From Fen731 sp964354265 (GTDB taxonomy: Bacteria > Actinomycetota > Humimicrobiia > Humimicrobiales > Humimicrobiaceae), in the NCBI GenBank assembly GCA_964354265.1, contig CAYGYY010000017.1, positions 1 through 33,128 of the forward strand: a stretch of DNA of 33,128 nt, given 5' to 3'. This document shows positions 24,074 to 31,495 of this stretch, piece by piece (the first letter of the stretch is position 1; each line of letters begins with the position of its first letter). The translations under genes were made by a program, and so were the position numbers. Under the pieces are notes generated by a model. It was not told where the DNA came from and did no database searches. It worked only from the letters and a program-made list of their open reading frames with translations.

Positions 24074-25474
24074 ATGAACCTTAAAAGAACCAGGCTGCTA
24101 AAAAAAGGCAACCAGGCATTATATAAAAAAGGCCCGGTTGTTTACTGGATGAGCCGCGACCAGAGAATAGAAGATAACTGGGCGCTTATATTTGCACAGG
24201 AAATTGCAAATCAGAGAAAAACGTCTGTCATTATAGTATTTTGCATTACCCGGGATTTCTTGAACTCACCTTTGCGCCATTACTGTTTTATGATTGAAGG
24301 ACTTAAGGAAGCTGTTAAACAGGCCATGTATCTCAATATCCCTATGTTTATATTACAGGGTGATCCTGCAAATACAATTCCTTCATTCCTGAATAAAGTC
24401 GCTTCAATCTGCATGGTTACTGATTTTGACCCCTTAAAAGTGAAAAAAGGCTGGAAAAAATCAATTTTTATGGAAATAGATATCGATTTTTTCGAAGTCG
24501 ACACCCATAATATCGTTCCCTGCTGGATTGTTTCAGGAAAACAGGAGTTTGGAGCATATACTATCAGGCCTAAAATAAAAAGGCTTTTTGATGAGTTCAT
24601 AGAAGAATTTCCTGGGTTAAAACATCAATCCAGTGACACGTTCAGCACTTTTAAACACTATAGCGGCAATACTTTTGATTTTAATGAAAAAGACTGGCAG
24701 GTCATTCTCAAAAATTGTTATACCGACAATTCTGTAAAAGCGGTTGAGTGGATTAAACCGGGATATACAGCTGCTGCTGGAACTCTTGATAATTTCCTTG
24801 CAACCGGGATATTTAAGTTCAAGTATGAAAGAAATGACCCTAACATCTTTTCTTCACAATCTAATCTTTCGCCTTACCTGCACTTCGGGCAGATATCCCC
24901 GCATAGAGTTGCGCTTGAAGTCTTAAAGGTAAATACAGATGAAGATATAAGGTCGGCTTTTATGGAAGAGCTGGTAATCAGAAGGGAGCTTTCTGACAAT
25001 TACTGTTTTTACAATAATGATTACGACTCTTTTAACGGATTACCGGAATGGGCTAAAAAAAGCTTAAATGGGCACAGGTCTGATTTGCGTCATCATATCT
25101 ATTTGCCTGAAGAGCTGGAAAACAGCTCCACTCATGACAATTTATGGAATGCATCACAAACTGAAATGGCCATAAAGGGTAAGATGCACGGATATATGCG
25201 CATGTATTGGGCAAAAAAGATCCTTGAATGGAGCAGGACGCCAGAAGATGCCATAAAGACAGCGATTTATTTAAATGACCGCTATGAATTGGATGGAAGG
25301 GACCCCAATGGTTATACAGGCATAGCCTGGAGTATTGGCGGCCTACATGACAGGGCATGGGGTGAAAGAGAAATATTCGGCAAGATAAGGTATATGAGCT
25401 ATAATGGCTGCAAAAATAAATTTGATGTAAGAAAATACATTGAAACTGTTAAAAACCTGGGCTCCAGTGGATAA
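24074..25474 (+). CDS. phr: Class II deoxyribodipyrimidine (CPD) photolyase
   Basis: A 466-residue light-driven repair enzyme that splits cyclobutane pyrimidine dimers with FADH2. Class II hallmarks are clear: VVYWMSRDQRIEDNWAL (22-38), SNLSPYLHFGQISPHRVAL (about 264-282), EELVIRRELSDNYC, HGYMRMYWAKKILEW (372-386) and LNDRYELDGRDPNGYTGIAW (400-419). IFGKIRYMSYNGC follows near the end. Length is normal. An antenna-binding N-terminal alpha/beta domain is present. The ATG is two bases after the preceding stop. It is the last gene of the EF-G-like unit. Photolyase implies at least occasional light exposure, or inheritance from an exposed ancestor. Confidence 0.95.
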   Translation: MNLKRTRLLKKGNQALYKKGPVVYWMSRDQRIEDNWALIFAQEIANQRKTSVIIVFCITRDFLNSPLRHYCFMIEGLKEAVKQAMYLNIPMFILQGDPANTIPSFLNKVASICMVTDFDPLKVKKGWKKSIFMEIDIDFFEVDTHNIVPCWIVSGKQEFGAYTIRPKIKRLFDEFIEEFPGLKHQSSDTFSTFKHYSGNTFDFNEKDWQVILKNCYTDNSVKAVEWIKPGYTAAAGTLDNFLATGIFKFKYERNDPNIFSSQSNLSPYLHFGQISPHRVALEVLKVNTDEDIRSAFMEELVIRRELSDNYCFYNNDYDSFNGLPEWAKKSLNGHRSDLRHHIYLPEELENSSTHDNLWNASQTEMAIKGKMHGYMRMYWAKKILEWSRTPEDAIKTAIYLNDRYELDGRDPNGYTGIAWSIGGLHDRAWGEREIFGKIRYMSYNGCKNKFDVRKYIETVKNLGSSG

Positions 25475-25478
25475 CCTT

Positions 25479-25498
25479 CAGGATCCCTGTAAATCCTG
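25479..25498. repeat. Inverted repeat between convergent genes
   Basis: CAGGAT (25479-25484) and ATCCTG (25493-25498) flank an eight-base loop; the stem extends by a T-A pair. It lies four bases after the photolyase stop and 40 bases before the channel stop. It may act as a shared transcript end, but no T-run follows on either strand. Confidence 0.4.
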
Positions 25499-25538
25499 AG
25501 ATATGCTTGAGGTTATGAAATCAATGCAATAGCAAAAG

Positions 25539-26567
25539 TCAAACCGCAAGATTATTAAGTTCCTGGATCTGGTCTTTGGTACCTATGGCAATAAGTTTCT
25601 GGCCGGCTTTTAATATAGTTTCGCCATCGGCTTTTATAACAGACAGTTTATCTGATACATCTACTATTGATATTATAAGAGCACTGAATTTGAATCTTGA
25701 ACCGGCTTCCGTTATAGTAATATCTTCAATTTTGCTGCCTTTCATGACTTCGATTACTGCAAGCTCCAGTTCAAATGCATCAGTACTGAAAATGCTTTCA
25801 AAAAAATCAGATACTGCAGGCTGCAATATTAATGATGCCATTCTTCTCGCCCCTATTATTTCAGGAGTTATTATCCTGTCGGCTCCTGCTTTCTGCAGTT
25901 TATTTATAGCATCTGGGGCTGATGCGCGGGCTACAATATATATTTTCGTATTTAACGATTTTGCAGATAAGACTGAATATATATTCTCTGAATCATCCCC
26001 TATTGCAGCAAACAATCCCTTCGCACGTTCAATCCCGGCCTCCAGGAGGATCTCATCTCTTGTAGCATCTCCTTTTATACAAATCCACTTGTTTTTATTG
26101 CATTCCTCGATTGATTCTTCATTCTTGTCAATTACTACAAAACTGGTTTTTCCTTTTTCCAGTGTTCTGGCTATCTCACTGCCTACCCTGCCAAGCCCAC
26201 AGATTATATAATGGTTTTTTAATTTTTCTATCATTTTTTTGATCCTTTTAACCTCCCTGTCTCCTATTAAAAAATTCTGTACAAAAAGGTCTGCAACATT
26301 TATTACAATATAAGCTGCAGTACCTGTACTTAAAACAATAAAGAATATAGTATAAAGCATCCCCTGCGGTGATAGATCCCTTACGAGGGTATAGCCAACT
26401 GTAGTCACAGTGATTGTAGACATGAAAAGAGCTTCGAGAAAACTCCACTTTTCGATTACCATATACCCGATTGTCCCCAAAAGATAAATTGAAACAAGGA
26501 TGATCAATGGGAACAAAATTCTTTTACTGTTTCTGCTCTTGAACTTTTCTTTAATGAATCTTATCAC
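25539..26567 (-). CDS. Potassium channel-like protein with RCK/TrkA-N domain
   Basis: A 342-residue two-helix channel: TM1 about 17-37, pore loop 45-60, TM2 about 68-92. An RCK domain follows, with the Rossmann motif GLGRVGS (124-130) and acidic Asp147 suggesting NAD(H). A C-terminal TrkA-C-like domain covers about 255-340. It probably conducts K+ under ligand gating at the cytoplasmic membrane. The filter reads TTVGYTLV, where the canonical sequence is TVGYGD, so the second filter glycine is replaced by Thr60. Some related RCK channels have substitutions after TVGY, but ion selectivity should be viewed as uncertain. The start is GTG at 26565-26567; AAGGA lies just two bases away, so the precise start is unsure. 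Confidence 0.88.
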   Translation of the reverse strand: MIRFIKEKFKSRNSKRILFPLIILVSIYLLGTIGYMVIEKWSFLEALFMSTITVTTVGYTLVRDLSPQGMLYTIFFIVLSTGTAAYIVINVADLFVQNFLIGDREVKRIKKMIEKLKNHYIICGLGRVGSEIARTLEKGKTSFVVIDKNEESIEECNKNKWICIKGDATRDEILLEAGIERAKGLFAAIGDDSENIYSVLSAKSLNTKIYIVARASAPDAINKLQKAGADRIITPEIIGARRMASLILQPAVSDFFESIFSTDAFELELAVIEVMKGSKIEDITITEAGSRFKFSALIISIVDVSDKLSVIKADGETILKAGQKLIAIGTKDQIQELNNLAV

Positions 26568-26659
26568 TGTCCTTAAATAGACAAAAAAAATTTTTTATTT
26601 TTCAATTTTTTATTATATATTAGAATCGTTAAAAATATAAAATTTTTATGGAGAAACAA

Positions 26660-27058
26660 ATGAAAACAAAAACTATAAACCAGACAGTAATAATCACGGA
26701 TGCTGCGCCGCATGATATATATGAGATTTTTATGGACTCAAAAAAACATGCAAAACTTGTTAATTCAACAGCAAAAATAAGCCGGGAGACAGGCGGTGGT
26801 TTTGAGGTTTTTGACGGTTATATAGATGGAACAAACATAGAGCTTGTCAACGATAGAAAAATCGTCCAGAACTGGCGCGGTGAAGAAGATTGCTGGCCAA
26901 AAGATCATTACTCTAAACTTACTATAATACTTGAAAAAGAAAAGAATGGCACAAGGATTAATCTCACCCAGGAGGGTGTCCCTGAGGAATGCGCTGATGA
27001 CTTTGATAAAGGGTGGTATGAGTTTTACTGGAACCCTATGCAGGAACTTTTTAAATAG
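26660..27058 (+). CDS. SRPBCC/AHSA1-like domain protein
   Basis: A small protein (132 residues from ATG 26660). The START-like helix-grip fold is suggested by PHDIYEIFMDSKKHAKLVN near the start, GGGFEVFDGYIDGTNIELV in the middle and IVQNWRG. The terminal helix GWYEFYWNPMQEL also fits the AHSA1 family. The fold has a hydrophobic pocket for lipids or other ligands; AHSA1 proteins include Hsp90 co-chaperones and many uncharacterised bacterial proteins. An ATG at 26648 is possible, but GGAG (26650-26653) sits six bases ahead of ATG 26660, so the later start is chosen. It stands alone on the plus strand between two minus-strand genes. Ligand and role are unknown. Confidence 0.82.
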   Translation: MKTKTINQTVIITDAAPHDIYEIFMDSKKHAKLVNSTAKISRETGGGFEVFDGYIDGTNIELVNDRKIVQNWRGEEDCWPKDHYSKLTIILEKEKNGTRINLTQEGVPEECADDFDKGWYEFYWNPMQELFK

Positions 27059-27064
27059 TAAGCT

Positions 27065-27101
27065 AAAACATTTCAGGTTAAATGAACCATGATCTTGTTT
27101 T
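27065..27101. repeat. Weak hairpin between convergent genes
   Basis: AAAACA (27065-27070) can pair with TGTTTT (27096-27101), and GGTT/AACC can pair inside it. It lies in the 51-base convergent gap and might act as a weak bidirectional terminator. The stem is interrupted. Confidence 0.25.
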
Positions 27102-27109
27102 GCAGGATT

Positions 27110-27703
27110 TTAACTGACCAGTTGCAATAGCTGCGATATAACCCGGACAAATTCATTTTCATGGTTTTTTTCAAAATCAGCAATAAACTGCTTCCATTGC
27201 GGATTCTGTATTATTGCTTCCTCAACAGAAAGATTGAGCATTATTTTCTGGCCACCTTGTTCCACTACCCTTGCCCTTGCTTGAGGGTTGTTCTCAATAG
27301 CCTTTTTAAACTCATTGAAGACCTGCTCCCTTTCACTGTCAGCTTTTTTTTGCATGTTTTCAAGAAGATGCAATCCCTGCTGAATTGCAGGAGTCTTCTG
27401 ATCTTTTTTAAGTGTTTCAACTGCAATTATTGCCTTGCTTCTTCTTTTTAATTCTTCCGGGTCAAGGCCGAACTTCAGGGAATTAATAAGGTTTAATTGT
27501 ACAGTTTTAAGCAGAGATGGGGCCTTGTCTTTTAATTTTGTCCAGAGCTTTTCTGAGTCAAAATTACCCCTGTAAAAATCAGCCATAATTGGATCAAGAA
27601 CTTTTTTATTTTTAATTTCTTCTTTTTCCTGTTCTGAAAGTTCATCAAGCATTGCAGCTTTTTCCATTGCTATCTCAATGGCAGTTTTTATTTTATCTCC
27701 CAT
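27110..27703 (-). CDS. Uncharacterised all-helical protein
   Basis: I do not recognise this 197-residue protein. It is highly charged (many Lys, Glu and Gln), has no signal peptide, membrane helix or cysteine, and appears almost wholly alpha-helical, so it is probably cytoplasmic. LDELSEQEKEEIKNKKVLDP lies near residues 19-38. A run rich in K, E and A between about 85 and 145 could form a coiled coil. The C-terminus is amphipathic (FVRVISQLLQLVS). ATG 27701-27703 is preceded by GGGGAT. It lies 19 bases downstream of the next unknown gene on the same strand; the two are likely co-transcribed and may act together. Confidence 0.75.
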   Translation of the reverse strand: MGDKIKTAIEIAMEKAAMLDELSEQEKEEIKNKKVLDPIMADFYRGNFDSEKLWTKLKDKAPSLLKTVQLNLINSLKFGLDPEELKRRSKAIIAVETLKKDQKTPAIQQGLHLLENMQKKADSEREQVFNEFKKAIENNPQARARVVEQGGQKIMLNLSVEEAIIQNPQWKQFIADFEKNHENEFVRVISQLLQLVS

Positions 27704-27722
27704 CTGTCTTATCCCCTATCTT

Positions 27723-28502
27723 TTATTTTCTTTTTTTTAACATTTCAAAAAATCTGTCCTGGTAATATTCAAACAATCCCCAGCTGTCAAGCTCCTCTTT
27801 TACGGCTTTTGCTTCAATGTCACCTTTTTCATATAACTTAAAAAGAATTTCAATTTCAGATTTTGCAGCAACAGGAATTCCGGAATGATCTCTTGAAACA
27901 ACCGGAAAACCTGTAGAATCCATACTTATCATGCTATTTGCGCCAAGCTCAGGATACTGTGAAAAATAAGCGCTATTTACTGCAAGCTCATATATAAACC
28001 TTGATAATGAAACATCCCAGAATTCATCTACTCCCCTTATAACAGCACAAAACGGATCCTGCTTTTTTTCAATTTCATCATCGATTTTACGTGCAACTTC
28101 ATTTAGTTGTGTTGAAACAATATCCATACGCTCATAATCTTTTACAAACCTGAGCCTGTAAAGCATCATTGCAATATCTGCATGGTAGCCGGCAAGTATA
28201 GAAAATGCTTTTTTAGCCTCTTCAGAGAATCCCTCCATTCTCAATATATAACCGGGTGTTATAAGCCTGGGTTTTTGCCAGGTTATCCTGCCTTCCCTGA
28301 TTATTGTCTCACAGTCAGGCCCTTTCCCTTCGAATTCAAGGTAAAAAGGAACTGTCAGCATATAATAATGTACAGTAGTTGACTCATATGTGGAAAGGAG
28401 TTTTTTCGGACTTTTAAGTATTTCCGTGTTTTCCAGCGCAAATCTGATTTTCTCTTCATCATTCATATTTTTAATTATATCTTTTATTCTTTTCCTTGTC
28501 AT
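27723..28502 (-). CDS. Uncharacterised soluble protein
   Basis: I do not recognise this 259-residue protein. There is no signal peptide or membrane helix. The N-terminal third is basic (MTRKRIKDIIKNM). A central segment contains PRLITPGYILRMEGFSEEAK (about 95-114), followed by helices rich in Tyr, Arg and Asp. The region GFPVVSRDHSGIPVAAKSE (about 199-217) looks like a loop-rich patch, and the tail WGLFEYYQDRFFEMLKKRK is amphipathic. Two cysteines are too few for a zinc cluster. The ATG at 28500-28502 has AGGTG close upstream. It shares a 50-base divergent region with the GH1 gene and is the first gene of a two-gene unit. Confidence 0.72.
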   Translation of the reverse strand: MTRKRIKDIIKNMNDEEKIRFALENTEILKSPKKLLSTYESTTVHYYMLTVPFYLEFEGKGPDCETIIREGRITWQKPRLITPGYILRMEGFSEEAKKAFSILAGYHADIAMMLYRLRFVKDYERMDIVSTQLNEVARKIDDEIEKKQDPFCAVIRGVDEFWDVSLSRFIYELAVNSAYFSQYPELGANSMISMDSTGFPVVSRDHSGIPVAAKSEIEILFKLYEKGDIEAKAVKEELDSWGLFEYYQDRFFEMLKKRK

Positions 28503-28534
28503 ACACCTGCAGATTTTTAAATTAATTCATTATT

Positions 28535-28544
28535 AGTATATAAT
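28535..28544. promoter_or_regulatory. Overlapping divergent -10 elements
   Basis: The plus strand reads TATAAT at 28539-28544, with TTTAAA 17 bases upstream, aimed at the GH1 gene. The minus strand reads TATACT at 28535-28540, aimed at the unknown two-gene unit. The two boxes overlap by two bases in a 50-base intergenic gap, as in bidirectional promoters. Confidence 0.4.
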
Positions 28545-28552
28545 CTTGTTAT

Positions 28553-29770
28553 ATGAATGAGAAAGAGTTTCCAAAAGATTTAATGCTTGGCACTGCAACT
28601 TCTGCCTTCCAGATTGAAGGTGAGGGGTATACTGAATGGAAAGGTTTTATTGGAGAAGACGGGACAAGACTTGGCAATGCTATCGACCATTTTGAGAGAT
28701 ATAAAGAAGATCTTGAATATATATTGTACCTCGGAAATTCATACAGGTTCTCACCGGATTGGTCAAGATTGCAGAAATCCCCTTACGAAAAACTGGATAA
28801 AGAAACCTTAAACCACTATGGCAGGTTATTTCAAACTCTTAAAGAAAACAACAAAAAAGTGCTGCTGGTATTAAATCATTTTTCAAATCCACTCTGGATG
28901 TACAGGGTTGGAGGATGGACAAACAGCTCTTCCGTAGGTTTTTACCTGGATTACGCAAAAAAACTGATAAAAGAATTTTCAGATTATATTGACGTTATAA
29001 ATACCTTCAACGAGCCCAATGCATACATAAACATGGCGTACTTTTTCAGGGGGTTCCCCCCTAAAAAATTCAGTCCTTCATCAAGGAAAAAAGCACTTGC
29101 AAATATGGCAAAAGCCCATTGCCTCCTGTATGAATATATGAAAGAAAAATACCCCGGGATACCTGTGGGCATTTCACATGCGCATATGATGGTCGAGGCG
29201 ATCAATCCAAAGAACATAGTAGCAACCCTGATAAAAAAATTCCTTGACAATATCCAGCACGAAAAAATCCATGAATTTTTTACATGCAAAGGGAGCTGTG
29301 TCGATTATATCGGGTTCAGCTATTACGGCAGGATACTAATTGGCAGTTTTCCTTTTGTTGCATACCAGGAACGTGGCAGGAAGGCACTTGACCGACTTGG
29401 AGTAAATCATGATGATATGTGGGAATTATATCCTGAGGGTATCTACAGGATGCTTAAATTCTTTCATGAAAAATATAATAAACCGCTTATAATCACAGAA
29501 AACGGGACATGCACAAATGATGATTACCTCAGGAAGCAAAGCTTATACAACCATCTCTACTATGTAAAAAAAGCATGCGATGAAGGGCTCCCTGTCAAGG
29601 GTTATTTCCACTGGTCCACATTTGATAACTATGAACTTAACCATGGTCCTTCAAGAAGATTTGGCTTGACTTCTGTTGACTTTAAATCCGGCAGGTTTGA
29701 AAGATATATTAAGGATTCAGGACATTACTACCACAAAATAGTGCAGTCAAACAGCCTTGTAGAAATCTAG
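28553..29770 (+). CDS. Glycoside hydrolase family 1 (beta-glucosidase-like)
   Basis: A 405-residue cytoplasmic (no signal peptide) GH1 enzyme that would release beta-linked sugars from glycosides with retention. The catalytic acid/base is Glu154 in TFNEPN and the nucleophile Glu316 in ITENGT. Sugar-contacting Gln20 (SAFQIEG), His109 (LNHF) and the WSTFDNYELNHG aglycone/glycone loop (typical WS..DN.EW) are present. The protein is shorter than the usual 440-480 residues, mostly through shorter loops after the acid/base. FSPDWSR replaces the usual FSIEWSR. The predicted -10 box ends eight bases before the ATG and there is no Shine-Dalgarno sequence, so a leaderless mRNA is likely. The stop shares CTAG with the convergent lnt gene. 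Confidence 0.92.
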   Translation: MNEKEFPKDLMLGTATSAFQIEGEGYTEWKGFIGEDGTRLGNAIDHFERYKEDLEYILYLGNSYRFSPDWSRLQKSPYEKLDKETLNHYGRLFQTLKENNKKVLLVLNHFSNPLWMYRVGGWTNSSSVGFYLDYAKKLIKEFSDYIDVINTFNEPNAYINMAYFFRGFPPKKFSPSSRKKALANMAKAHCLLYEYMKEKYPGIPVGISHAHMMVEAINPKNIVATLIKKFLDNIQHEKIHEFFTCKGSCVDYIGFSYYGRILIGSFPFVAYQERGRKALDRLGVNHDDMWELYPEGIYRMLKFFHEKYNKPLIITENGTCTNDDYLRKQSLYNHLYYVKKACDEGLPVKGYFHWSTFDNYELNHGPSRRFGLTSVDFKSGRFERYIKDSGHYYHKIVQSNSLVEI

Positions 29771-31338
29771 GAACGTTTTCGTGCCAGAAAAACAATAAAT
29801 ATAATAAAAGTAATCCCGAAATAAATATATAAGAGCAATTCACCAAAAATACTGTAAAAAGATTTTTCATCATTGAAATAGGCGCTGCCATATAAGACTT
29901 CCTTTGTAACTATGCTGGTTTTAGCAATTATCCTCCCTGAATTATCAATTATTGCAGATATGCCATTGTTTCCTATATGCACCATATAGCTATTGTTTTC
30001 AATAGCTCTTGCCCTTGAAAATACCAGGTGATGCCATGATGCAATGCTGTCCTTAAAACCTGCATCGTCAGTAAAAGTAAACAGCATATCCGCGCCGTTT
30101 TCCCTGAATGTCCTCGAGATCAGCGCTATTGTTGATTCAAAACATATATTTGTACCGATATTGCCTTTTAGGGGATATTCTATAAGTGTTGCCTCCCTTG
30201 AAGGTGTGATATTTAATTTTGCTATGTTCATAAAACTTAAAAAACCCAGTACGCCAGGGTAAGGCATATATTCAGCGCATGGAAGAGGGTGTATTTTGTT
30301 ATATCTTCCCAGGATATTCAGTTCATCATCATATAGCTGCACCACATTATAATAATTATCATAATCATCCCACAGTATCTGTCCCATTATAAAATAAAGG
30401 TCTTCTTTTTCTGCAGTATGTTTTACCCATTCATAGAAAGATTTATTGGTATCTCTTGTAATGGGCCCCCAGATTACACTTTCAGGAAAGACTACCAGTT
30501 CAGTATCTTCTTTAAAATACCTGTCAGGGCTGTATTTTTCCGGTATAAGCACACCGGTATCTTTCTTGTATTTATCATCAAATGCAATATTAGTCTGGAC
30601 AAGCGCGACATTTAATTCCTTATCTTCAGGGAGAGAAATATTATTTCTGCCAGTAACTTCTAAAGTAATCAAACCATATGCAATATTTATTGCCAAAATT
30701 GAAGTTATACATATTAGAGCAACAAAGCTGTTCCTTTTCTGGCGGTTTGATTTATGAAATAAATTCGGAATTGACTTATCATCTCCGGTAAGTTCTGATG
30801 CAATTCTTTTGGTTAAAAGATAATAAATAAATACCTCTGCAACTGAAAGATTGAAAAGTAAAATAAGAAGTGAGACCCCCAATATACCCGTGAATTTGGA
30901 TATTTGCATTACCGCAAGGTAGCCATGCTGAGAGTACCCGAGGACTCCCCATGGAAATGCAAGAAATGTCCTGTGTCTGAGCAATTCACCTGCAATCCAT
31001 ATGCTTGATATTATTGCTATCCGCAGGTATGGCCATTTTATTTTTGAATAAACAAAGTAAAAAACAATTCCATAAAAAATAAAATATATTGAAAGAATTC
31101 CTATTATAGGAAACCAGAAAGCATAACTGTATTCAGTAAACCAGGATGTTATTCCTGCAAAAAAACCCAGGCCAGTAAGCCAGCTGAGCCCTGCGGATTG
31201 CCTTAAACTGGAATTTGCCAGTGCTATAAAGTAAGGAATCAGGCATATCCATGCAATAAATGAGAATTTATCAACAAAAGACAGCACAAGAAGAAGTGCA
31301 CTTAAACCAGCGAGAAGAAGCTTTATATATAATTTCAT
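29767..31338 (-). CDS. lnt: Apolipoprotein N-acyltransferase
   Basis: A 523-residue membrane enzyme that adds the third acyl chain to lipoproteins. About six to seven N-terminal helices (first at 4-22; WIAGELLRHRTF and FPWGVLGYSQ are family hallmarks near 114-137) precede an external nitrilase domain (about 243-490) and a last helix (500-519). The Glu-Lys-Cys triad is Glu286 in VFPESV, Lys348 in YNKIHPLP and Cys399 in NICFES. RAIENNSYMVHIGNNGISA also fits. A PxxEY motif (CAEYMPYPG) follows the lysine. The ATG at 31336-31338 has no evident Shine-Dalgarno sequence. Lnt is universal in Proteobacteria and found in Actinobacteria, so it does not by itself prove an outer membrane. Confidence 0.93.
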   Translation of the reverse strand: MKLYIKLLLAGLSALLLVLSFVDKFSFIAWICLIPYFIALANSSLRQSAGLSWLTGLGFFAGITSWFTEYSYAFWFPIIGILSIYFIFYGIVFYFVYSKIKWPYLRIAIISSIWIAGELLRHRTFLAFPWGVLGYSQHGYLAVMQISKFTGILGVSLLILLFNLSVAEVFIYYLLTKRIASELTGDDKSIPNLFHKSNRQKRNSFVALICITSILAINIAYGLITLEVTGRNNISLPEDKELNVALVQTNIAFDDKYKKDTGVLIPEKYSPDRYFKEDTELVVFPESVIWGPITRDTNKSFYEWVKHTAEKEDLYFIMGQILWDDYDNYYNVVQLYDDELNILGRYNKIHPLPCAEYMPYPGVLGFLSFMNIAKLNITPSREATLIEYPLKGNIGTNICFESTIALISRTFRENGADMLFTFTDDAGFKDSIASWHHLVFSRARAIENNSYMVHIGNNGISAIIDNSGRIIAKTSIVTKEVLYGSAYFNDEKSFYSIFGELLLYIYFGITFIIFIVFLARKRS

Positions 31339-31465
31339 ATCATATTAAATACAGTAATAAATACAGCATCACAATATATTTTAATAAAGCTTGAGAATAA
31401 TCGCTATTAATAAGTTATAAACAAAAAATATTAGTATAAGGATGACTTTATATAATATATATGTG

Positions 31466-31495
31466 AACCTTAAACCCGGGATTTAATTTAAGGTT
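31466..31495. repeat. Inverted repeat over the uvrD-like stop codon
   Basis: AACCTTAAA (31466-31474) and TTTAAGGTT (31487-31495) form a nine-pair stem around a 12-base loop containing CCCGGG. The TAA stop of the helicase gene lies in the stem. A T-rich run (TTTTCTTCTTTT) follows on the plus strand but not on the minus strand, so it would terminate plus-strand (antisense) rather than helicase transcripts. The rest of the gap (31339-31465) is AT-rich with no clear element. Confidence 0.5.
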
